A stretch of DNA of 64,000 nucleotides, taken from positions 63,953 through 127,952 of the forward strand of contig CAJNDS010000490.1 of NCBI GenBank assembly GCA_905221605.1, written 5' to 3'. The position numbers were made by a program, and so were the translations under genes. This document shows positions 54,201 through 60,285 of this stretch, one piece after another (position 1 is the first letter of the stretch; every line of letters begins with the position of its first letter). Under the pieces are notes generated by a model, which worked only from the letters and a program-made list of their open reading frames with translations, had not been told where the DNA came from and did not search any database. The stretch comes from Symbiodinium natans. Lineage: Eukaryota; Sar; Dinophyceae; Suessiales; Symbiodiniaceae.

Positions 54201-55440
54201 TCCCGCTCCTGACGGAGATGGTAAGGATGCATTCCCTGCCATGCCTACCGTACCTCATGAGCCCGAACATCGTGAAAAGATTTCCAGCAACCTTCCTGTC
54301 TCAGAGGACGAGGTACGAGAGATTTTTGCTCATGTCGCAAGGCCTGTTGGTCGCAGAGAAATCCTCGAGGACCCGAAGGCCCAGGCTGCCCTTGATGTTG
54401 AATGGAACAAATTAATGGTTAAGAAAGCCTGGGATATGGGATCTGTTCGGGAGTGGAAAGACGTCAGTGATGAAGCCATCAAAAAGGGGAAAAAGGTTCA
54501 TGTTGGAAAAGTTTTTGAGATCTGCGTAGAAAAGGGAAGTGAGCTTCCCAAAGGTGACCCACAACGAAAATTCAAGGGTCGAACTGTGTTCCAAGGGAAC
54601 AACGTCAAAGATGAGAATAGTGATCAGGCTCTTTTCAGTGAGCTCGGATCCAGTCCCGCCACGATGGAGGCTGGGAAAGCACTTGACGCCTATGGGCATG
54701 CACCGGGCAACGACTGTCAGCAGGCCGACGGCAAACAAGCATACACCCAAACCACGCTCAAGGGAAAGGAAACGTGGGTCAGGCTGCCACCTGATCGATG
54801 GCCTCCAGCGTGGAAGGGAAAGTACAAAGATCCTGTCGTGCGGCTGACGCTGGCACTCTACCGTAGACTCTACGGTCATCCTGATAGCGGGGGTTTTTGG
54901 GAGTTACACTGTGAAAAGATGTTAGGCGAGGTCGGGTTTCAGCTTGTGTTCCCGGCTGCGTGGCCTTCAGTTTTCTTCCACCCCCAGCTTCGTCTTCTGC
55001 TTGCAGTCTATGTAGATGACTTTAAGATGGCCGGACCTAAAGCCAACATGCAGAAAGGGTGGGAGCTGATCAGTTCGAAAATTGACATGGACTCTCCCTC
55101 TCCCATAGGTCGTTACTTGGGTTGCGAGCACATCTCTAAGAGCGCAAACCTTAAGCATTCTGATCATCCTTTTGCCCACGTCTTTGACAAGAACGTTCGT
55201 GATCCTGCTGCCAAGGAGACTGCCGCTGCAGTCGTGCGTGAGGACTACACTGAATTCCATCCCGAAGAAGGTGTCTTGGTGCGTCACCATGTTCAGCCCA
55301 GGCGTGCACTCTATGCCTTGCCGGCCTCTGAAGCCAAGCTTTGTGCCGTTGGTCAACACCGACTCACGGAAGTGAGGTCCATTGATGATGATGAGCTTAT
55401 CGAGCAATCATGGGATCATCCTTCCGGTCGGTCGGGGTAA
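48286..55440 (+). CDS. Gag-Pol polyprotein: Gag, protease, 2OG-oxygenase-like, integrase, reverse transcriptase
   Basis: An open frame of 2,384 codons. Residues 150-320 are coiled coil. Residues 364-408 are an Asp run, a Lys run and a Ser run. Residues 450-655 resemble the copia Gag core. Two CCCH zinc fingers follow (C682, C691, C697, H701 and C731, C739, C745, H749). The protease has IGDTGS at 973. Residues 1150-1310 look like a double-stranded beta-helix oxygenase with H1214-x-D1216, H1283 and R1292. The integrase has an HHCC finger (H1463, H1467, C1474, C1477) and D1507, D1569, E1600. The reverse transcriptase has D2148 and YVDD at 2242-2245. The frame ends in GRSG just before RNase H, where a +1 shift continues it. 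The start is the first ATG after the primer site. Confidence 0.93.
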   Translation: MEGQSPGNAAAIPVPVEDETMSLLSNPVVGEPTAASKNPPRDGEVMPLSQENLAMLAAQNDPRIMHVGAVSEQRLATGNVPGLGSVNSWNMVPGLSTPAYSPTERASSVFSPTFNAQHIDRRQLQVNQVDARQLALSQVDIHVNADTGPAVAMAAEARHREIVGAIGEAHREEINILSSQATSKVAQLRHEYTVLQNNLKQLESEAATKSSNDQGIIDQHSAALARARTEAIELHKRLCEAEAYANAEYSKLERLSHNVQSEYAIHNARLSEQVESMKVEFNAMIGRFNSEAEHRSALTSENSDLRAKLLQAQEMLQKAASQTDSPHHREPEGNPGPSGPPPGLPQVHRLDTPPGKGKGKPGDPDDDDDDDDGDKKKKKDDKKKKKKKKKKKKKKRDSSSSSDSSSSSAISPKEMTRFFKKMMKGGSNDKDADKAESSDKAPKTKEAEKVLVPKFPQPESYRNWRIRVRDAVVAASDKPDKAFEWLSRVWEADMKEETLRDPEGFTTLDAKILSALSNILEGDFARQVDTFKETEANAGRPVRGRQILFRIHNYFATNAQHGAVYDMEDLLSVTLLNENLLTFMRNWDTVLSGIPKTPEASFLEPLFHRQVKKVKALSRDINIYERALEGSKERSYSFLFDAANAHLNRKRLERNRERMARQTGSPAVPTAPAPKRVPKGFCISWVRNGSCTKGDQCKYKHQTPAKGRGRSATPAGSRASSASPGGKPKICKFYKQGRCDRGENCNFLHTGKPGAAAPSETSGKGSKGKGKKKDRKKKKDRKSSRSSSKGSKGSRNSKGSQGSKNSKGSGRKKPSGGIPAAVCLLSALVAGSATQADAFSLRKEWTDQITNCTYPYSLALPAVNFSSEVDYINIPVSDPNARFTPISPTNRKHRGEKPLDFVPETRADSIREAQMSAKMLKASISTKDDVPACRWECDSEIGCNHCIPKGLRMSCPAKTKGSSKMLNLEWIGDTGSAQDLIAERDLQHLKAYESEQPINIMTANGPSSADKQCDVDVPSIAISAKPYVLPDTPSVLSIGQRCMEQGFDFIWRACTRPYLKTPEGERVFLDVRDNVPFLKSLKEGAACPARESKSDEIQSVARDEMPDRSSEEIALQLLEKHDFSERSCVDLLRTVNFGAGRSRRKALGEKHGSSKEKYVILGAFAHGGFHGVTKRTGRHVNTIKYLIAFLRKRGAELESCSSLCINQNSPIKVHKDVNNHKDHLNVTIAVGEFSDGGLWIHDPSAMKTDKNYLEVKDSVGTKLPGMVHDSHNKIVVFDPKTSHSVRPWKGERWSITAYTCRSVYQLDNQDVAKLRGCGFVIPHKRVPIAPASADDPDERTLRELMEEDTPVRPLPDRTKPTVKLKAKPKPEPKAKSEPRDGVRDPGLLRSEGAARVRAILDGSRPAPPSDEVRAEPDIGPPAPAAADAPDGEAASSDDPEAPERRARSRSKEALIEESTTREHLMTHVPKNPYCQICQRAKMYKPPSYKKETSTIEAEVFGDHVTADHLILHRDKQTVIEDSRLALVVKDVATCFMCAYPAALKSEDECLVALQHFASAKDNVETFYSDKSRELEAAAKTLGWRHELSKAYIHQSNAVAERAVRATTEGTRTNLIQAGISHVYWPFALEHACTAYNISNPGGKEFTPWFKRFGVAFPEEPLPFGCRIDVWVGPKAQRKGRDRFEPTSEPAIFMGYKFQPGMKWRKEVFAIHLKQLNKHDFHECLKPVIASQHKLTDGKIVFPMRERYERVQAGLASDATEGPVSQSLTNQDAEAADEQPRAPADREVEPPKKVLDPKTGKEIDLPEGGRYYDSGGTLGRKYGGTRGSKKPESIPSYLWVNMSKKQKEKAIVDEAREQALRDMETPTEGSAGSSSAAAAAPAASKDHWEVRLNECKLIRYHYVPRREMFSPDITDCPIELSRISKQRSTTIIPVGGVDVIHEDDDWKNVRKRNKKTSFKWIGKTEFILDRIHSPAPDGDGKDAFPAMPTVPHEPEHREKISSNLPVSEDEVREIFAHVARPVGRREILEDPKAQAALDVEWNKLMVKKAWDMGSVREWKDVSDEAIKKGKKVHVGKVFEICVEKGSELPKGDPQRKFKGRTVFQGNNVKDENSDQALFSELGSSPATMEAGKALDAYGHAPGNDCQQADGKQAYTQTTLKGKETWVRLPPDRWPPAWKGKYKDPVVRLTLALYRRLYGHPDSGGFWELHCEKMLGEVGFQLVFPAAWPSVFFHPQLRLLLAVYVDDFKMAGPKANMQKGWELISSKIDMDSPSPIGRYLGCEHISKSANLKHSDHPFAHVFDKNVRDPAAKETAAAVVREDYTEFHPEEGVLVRHHVQPRRALYALPASEAKLCAVGQHRLTEVRSIDDDELIEQSWDHPSGRSG

Positions 55441-56353
55441 GAGGTCTAAATTATGGGTTGGTGCTACCTATCTTCTTTCGGATAAGCACGATCATGCGTC
55501 AGCTCTTGCTGCAGTTAAGAAGATCAGGGACAAGAATGAAGCTAAGAAAGAAGCGAGGAAGAAAGCATTCTTCGATGTCAACCAACTGAGCGACAACAAG
55601 GGTTGCATGACTAAGGGTGTTAAGGAAGTTGTGTACGACATGAGTTCCTTTCTACAGCAAGCCATTGATAAGTACAAGAAGCTCGCAGGCCCACAATTCC
55701 AACACCTGCGAAAGGTTGCTACGCCCTTCCATGACGACAAGATCGCTCGCCCGGTTGGCACCGAGGCCGAACCTCGCGGACAGCTTGCTCCCATAGCAAG
55801 CCGCATTCTCATGAAGCTGTTGTTCGCAGCAAGGATGGCCAGGTACGATCTGCTGCGCGCAGTTCAGGGATTAGCCAGTCGCGTCACCAAGTGGTCTGTT
55901 GAGTGCGATAAAGCCTTGCATCGCTTGATGTGCTATGTCGCGTCTACGTTGGAGTACCGCATGCGCGGATTCATAGGTGACGACATTAGCACTTGCAAGC
56001 TGTGGTTGTTTGCTGACAGCGACCACGCAGGTGAGCATGACAGCAAAAGCACCTCAGGAGGCTTCCTTGCTTTGGTTGGTCCTAATACGTACTTCCCCCT
56101 TGCAGCTTTCAGTAAGAAGCAGACCAGCATTGCCCTTAGTTCCACTGAGGCCGAGGTCGTGTGTGCAAATGTTTCGTTGCGTGCATTAGGTCTTCCTTCT
56201 TCCGCGCTTTGGAGCGTGCTTCAGAATGCGGGGGGGGATAGCAGCACAAAACCTAAGCACACTCCCCGGAAGGGTGATGTTCCCAATAAACTCCTCTCTA
56301 ACCACTTCCCTTATCCAAGGAGTTACTTACCTGGGCACTTCGCACCTCATTGA
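55382..56353 (+). CDS. Pol continuation: connection region and N-terminal RNase H
   Basis: This frame (+1 relative to Gag-Pol) takes over near 55435 at TCGGGGTAAG. It reads the linker after reverse transcriptase (LWVGATYLLSDKHDH) and then the copia RNase H start. FADSDHAG and KSTSGG, then KKQTSIALSSTEAEV, correspond to the catalytic Asp and Glu blocks of copia RNase H. The first 18 codons as listed are an out-of-frame by-product. It likely ends in use near the G8 run at 56230 or shortly after, where the next frame takes over. Removal of one G at the first site would fuse it to Gag-Pol. Confidence 0.85.
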   Translation: MMMMSLSSNHGIILPVGRGKRSKLWVGATYLLSDKHDHASALAAVKKIRDKNEAKKEARKKAFFDVNQLSDNKGCMTKGVKEVVYDMSSFLQQAIDKYKKLAGPQFQHLRKVATPFHDDKIARPVGTEAEPRGQLAPIASRILMKLLFAARMARYDLLRAVQGLASRVTKWSVECDKALHRLMCYVASTLEYRMRGFIGDDISTCKLWLFADSDHAGEHDSKSTSGGFLALVGPNTYFPLAAFSKKQTSIALSSTEAEVVCANVSLRALGLPSSALWSVLQNAGGDSSTKPKHTPRKGDVPNKLLSNHFPYPRSYLPGHFAPH

Positions 56354-58085
56354 TGGTAGAGTGGTCGAACTGCTCACCAACCTTTCATCCCTGCCTGAAC
56401 CAGTTGAGATGAACACTCATCCACTGCGCGACGTTTGGGTTAAGTTAAAGGGTACTTGGGTTCAAGCTGAGGAAGCTGTTGCCTGGGAAGAACTTAAGAG
56501 AAGGGATAGACCCGTTGATCCTAAAGCCGAAGCGTGTGTAATCGTCTATCGCAGGTCCACAATGGACTACAGACGCCACACTGACGCGGAGGCTTTCATG
56601 CACCGCGAGATTGAAGGCATCAGGAATACGGGGGGTCGGTCCTCGGAAGAGCTTGCGCCCAAGGGTTCAGATAAGGACATAGGACTTGTGGTTACGGTTC
56701 CACATTCCATTCAGCCTGTCGTGCTTGAGGACAACCAAGCCACCATCAGAATCCTTGAGTCAGGTAAGTCGCCAGCCTTTCGTCATGCTGACAAAACGCA
56801 GAGGATTAACTTGGGATGGATTTCTGAACAGTTTAGAAGAAAGCACTATGACATTGCGTACATCAGTACATTGTTGCAAGCAGCCGATATCCTCACTAAG
56901 CCATTCACCAATGCTGAGAAGTGGTCCCGTGCTCTTGCACTTATGGCCATATCTCCCCTCAAGCTTGATGTGAGGAAATCTGGCGCGGCCGCCACCACTC
57001 CTGGATCCACCCTGCTGACGCAGAGGTCTCCTCCTTTGCACAAGCGGTTGATCATTGAAGTGTGTTGCGGTGACGACTCACTAATTGGTAATCTTGCTAT
57101 TAACAAATATAAGGACTGCAAGGTCGTTCGCATTACTGAGTCTATGAACCTGAACGATCCCAAAACCCGACGGGAAGTTTTGTCCATCGCAAAGGAGGCC
57201 CACAAGGACGGTCTTCGTATCCTCGTTTGGGCTAGTCTTCCTTGTACGGGGGGTTCGCAATGGGCTCGCCTTAATCTTGCCGTCGACAAGAACCGAAGCG
57301 CCGTCTTCGAGGCCCGGAGGAAATTCACCAAGCTTTGGGCATCATTTGTCGACCTGTCCCATGGCCTCGATCGACTGCTAGTCGACTATGCCATTGAATG
57401 GCCAAAGGACTGCGAGTATTGGAAATGGACTCGGATTGTCAAATGGATCGAGGGGAAACCCATTCGGAAGGCCCACTTCGACGGTTGTCGTTTCGGTCTT
57501 CGCAACGAAAAGGGTGAATCCGTCAAGAAACCATGGACTATTGCTACTACCTTGGATTCCTTGTATGTTGCATTCCGTGACAAGTGTTGCACTGGAGGGC
57601 ACGTGCATGGCAAGTGTAATCGCAGCTCTGAAGAGTACTGCTTGCGCATGGTTGATCTAATTCACAAGGCGTTTCAGGAAAACATGAGCAGGACTCCTTG
57701 CACATACGTAGCCGCTCCAGCAATCAAGCTCCCCAGCAATCCTCGCCTCGAATCTCCTCCTTACCTTTCTGAAGGAATGGCATCTCGTGCAGTTGAGATT
57801 CTCAGCGCAGAGGAGCGTGCTGCTCGCCTCCAAGAAATGTCGGCCGCCGCTACCGATGCGGATCGCCTGGCTGACGCCTTGGCTGGACTTTCATCACCAG
57901 CGTGGTGGAATGACGCAGTGCGCAATTTCCGGGAGCCCACGGAGGCTGACAGTCCCGATGACTTGTTTCTTCGTGTCATCCCTGTGCAACAGTGGCTCGA
58001 TCTCCGGAAGGGGTATCCAAGTGTGCCGTGGACCACAATCTATGAGGTGGTACCGGATCTACGGCGTCAGGGCCTACAGCACTGA
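56226..58085 (+). CDS. RNase H C-terminal part with large insertion, and methyltransferase-like domain
   Basis: Residues 165-235 contain VVLEDNQATIRIL and, at the end, ADILTKPF, the third Asp block and terminal motif of copia RNase H. About 150 residues lie between this and the STEAEV block, where copia normally has about 40, so the domain carries an insertion. Residues 270-490 resemble a Rossmann methyltransferase: IIEVCCGDDS (275-284) like motif I, LPCTGG (P339, C340) like a motif IV Pro-Cys, and further on GCRFGL, KKPW and a GGHVHGKC motif (H459, H461). DNA methyltransferase capture by Symbiodinium copia elements has been reported. Whether this one is active is unknown. Confidence 0.8.
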   Translation: MRGGIAAQNLSTLPGRVMFPINSSLTTSLIQGVTYLGTSHLIDGRVVELLTNLSSLPEPVEMNTHPLRDVWVKLKGTWVQAEEAVAWEELKRRDRPVDPKAEACVIVYRRSTMDYRRHTDAEAFMHREIEGIRNTGGRSSEELAPKGSDKDIGLVVTVPHSIQPVVLEDNQATIRILESGKSPAFRHADKTQRINLGWISEQFRRKHYDIAYISTLLQAADILTKPFTNAEKWSRALALMAISPLKLDVRKSGAAATTPGSTLLTQRSPPLHKRLIIEVCCGDDSLIGNLAINKYKDCKVVRITESMNLNDPKTRREVLSIAKEAHKDGLRILVWASLPCTGGSQWARLNLAVDKNRSAVFEARRKFTKLWASFVDLSHGLDRLLVDYAIEWPKDCEYWKWTRIVKWIEGKPIRKAHFDGCRFGLRNEKGESVKKPWTIATTLDSLYVAFRDKCCTGGHVHGKCNRSSEEYCLRMVDLIHKAFQENMSRTPCTYVAAPAIKLPSNPRLESPPYLSEGMASRAVEILSAEERAARLQEMSAAATDADRLADALAGLSSPAWWNDAVRNFREPTEADSPDDLFLRVIPVQQWLDLRKGYPSVPWTTIYEVVPDLRRQGLQH

Positions 58086-60285
58086 CGACGTGCCGTCCAA
58101 AACGGTACATGACTCCTCCCTGGCGGGATGGACGCAAACTATGCTCGACCTCATCTTCGACATGGCTGTCGTGGGATGGGGGCCAAGGGCTCAGAGTGCG
58201 TTTGACGTCTCAAAGCCATACGACTTGTGCTACCGCGTCACCGAGATGGAGCACGGCCTTTCTGACCGACCCCTCCACACGGATGTGGTACAGCTCCTGG
58301 GGGGTTTCTATACCCCGGCTTTTGAACGTATTCCGCCACCGCCAACGATGAAATCCCAAGTTCTCATCATCGGCGACTCCTCTCTCGCCTTGTGCACGCA
58401 CAAGGGCGGTCGTGCGATCAACAAGATGACATTCCAGGGTCCCCTTCGGGATGTTCTATCGCATGACCCTCGCGTGACGGAAGTCAACGTCATGATGGAA
58501 TGGGGCAAGGACCTCACTCTCCTCACCCAGATCGTGGAGGATTTCTTGAGGATCCACCACCCTGACGGGTTGGATATTTTCATCAGTTGGGCGGGGAACG
58601 ACGTCCATGGCCCGTATGGGTACCAGGGCTACACGTGGCACCTTGTGTCGCCCTGGATCAAACAGACCGAAGAGCAAATCCGCAGAGCGGAGCACTGGCC
58701 CGTCAAACAGTTGGCCAAGGTGGAAACCGCACTCCGGAAGGTTGTTGCGTTGGCTGGACATGAGTGTGTCAGGTCGTTGACCGTTGTCGCTGGCACTGTC
58801 GCCCAGGCCTACGGGCTGGATTGGGAGTACGACAGGGAGATGAAGAAGCACACCGACTACCTAGTCGCAAACGGCGTGAGGGTCGTCGACCCTTACGCGC
58901 TTCTTTATGGCACGGTTCGTTACGACAAATATCACATGGTTGCCACGCAAGACAACTTTCAAGCTGCCACGGATTGGTGGCGAGCGCTTGTCTCCACCAC
59001 CCTGACGGGTCGGCAGATCTTCATGATGCGGGAGGACTTCCTTGCAAATCAGCGAAGCCAGATCTTCAACAATCACTTCCACTTGGCGCAGCCGGAAATG
59101 TCCCTCACGGTCCCACCGTGCACCGACATGGTGAGGCCAAGGATTGAGGACTTCGCGTGGCGGGCGCCTACGTCGAGAGATCAAAGCGAGGAGATCATTG
59201 TCGCCCAGAACGTTGTCCGGAAGGCTACAAACCCCTCGGACGAAGACCACCCAGACATGGGTGCTGTCCCTATCACCGAGGACGACCGGGCTTACCTCAA
59301 CCCTGACGGGTCTGGCGGCGATGACGACGAGGTGATCCTCTTCGACGCGAACAACCCCCGTGTGAGGAGGTTGATGGAGGCGCTCGACTCGGTTGAAGGC
59401 CAGCTCGATGACGAGCAAGCCGTCGAGATTGAGAAGGAGCGCGGCATCGACACCATTGTCATCAATGATCCTGACGATCCGGACATTGCGTGTGAACCGC
59501 TCCTCCCCATCAACGAGCCGGATTCCTCCGTGGAAGAGATCTTGCATCAGACCAGAGAGAGGGTTCGTCAGGATAAGACCCTCATCGATCTCAGCGAAGA
59601 CGTCACCGACCTGGGGAACAAGGTCTTGCCTGCTCCTTCCCGAGCTGCGCCGCCCAAGGCAATGCCTGCGCGTGCACCTCCCGGAAGGGATGGTCCTACC
59701 ATCGATGAGTCAGCAGCATACTGGTGCGTCGGTAGCGAGATGCCGGTCATTCAGATCAGGCGCTACCTCTCTCCCAATGCCCTTGAGACGTTGAGCCGGA
59801 GGATGACATGGCTGCTCCGCGGCTTCTCCAAGAAGTGCGCCCACGCACCCCATCTTGAGTTCGATGGAAATGGAACAACATCTTTCCCGGCATTCTTCGA
59901 GGCGTTGGGGCAGATTTGGAATGGGCTCCGTATGGAGCAGATCTTCCAGGTGTGCGAGTCGTCTGAGAAGGAACGCTTCGAGTTTCTCATCCACCCGGGA
60001 GGGAGGATTTTGCGATGCCGTGCAATTCAAGGCCACAGCGGGGCGCTCATGACCGAGAACTCTGACCCCATGCTTGTGAATCGCAGATCCTTCCATCTGG
60101 TCGACGGGTGGAGACCCAGTCTACGCGAATACAGGAGGCTGGCTTCACGCACAGCACTTTCCATACGATGCCAAAGATGGGGTACCACTCCACCTACTTT
60201 CGTCACTTCAGGAGCATCGTCGAGAGCGGTATCATCCCAGGAGGAATGTCGCGAGACGGGAGTCGTCGCAGATTTTACGCCATGA
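57787..60285 (+). CDS. SGNH/GDSL hydrolase-like domain and N-terminal half of Tpt1-like domain
   Basis: The biologically meaningful part probably starts near 58045, where this frame takes over from the previous one by +1. Residues 190-385 match the SGNH hydrolase blocks: IGDSSL with nucleophile S198 (block I), WAGND with N271 (block III) and DKYH with D380 and H383 (block V). Spacing is typical of the family. An acidic linker follows (DDEVILFD, DPDDPD). Residues 660-760 resemble the N-terminal lobe of RNA 2'-phosphotransferase: LSRRMTWLLRG (LRH in the family, His replaced by Gly) and RAIQGHS at 745-751 (RANQGHS in the family). The last 50 codons are probably off-frame. Confidence 0.75.
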   Translation: MQLRFSAQRSVLLASKKCRPPLPMRIAWLTPWLDFHHQRGGMTQCAISGSPRRLTVPMTCFFVSSLCNSGSISGRGIQVCRGPQSMRWYRIYGVRAYSTDDVPSKTVHDSSLAGWTQTMLDLIFDMAVVGWGPRAQSAFDVSKPYDLCYRVTEMEHGLSDRPLHTDVVQLLGGFYTPAFERIPPPPTMKSQVLIIGDSSLALCTHKGGRAINKMTFQGPLRDVLSHDPRVTEVNVMMEWGKDLTLLTQIVEDFLRIHHPDGLDIFISWAGNDVHGPYGYQGYTWHLVSPWIKQTEEQIRRAEHWPVKQLAKVETALRKVVALAGHECVRSLTVVAGTVAQAYGLDWEYDREMKKHTDYLVANGVRVVDPYALLYGTVRYDKYHMVATQDNFQAATDWWRALVSTTLTGRQIFMMREDFLANQRSQIFNNHFHLAQPEMSLTVPPCTDMVRPRIEDFAWRAPTSRDQSEEIIVAQNVVRKATNPSDEDHPDMGAVPITEDDRAYLNPDGSGGDDDEVILFDANNPRVRRLMEALDSVEGQLDDEQAVEIEKERGIDTIVINDPDDPDIACEPLLPINEPDSSVEEILHQTRERVRQDKTLIDLSEDVTDLGNKVLPAPSRAAPPKAMPARAPPGRDGPTIDESAAYWCVGSEMPVIQIRRYLSPNALETLSRRMTWLLRGFSKKCAHAPHLEFDGNGTTSFPAFFEALGQIWNGLRMEQIFQVCESSEKERFEFLIHPGGRILRCRAIQGHSGALMTENSDPMLVNRRSFHLVDGWRPSLREYRRLASRTALSIRCQRWGTTPPTFVTSGASSRAVSSQEECRETGVVADFTP

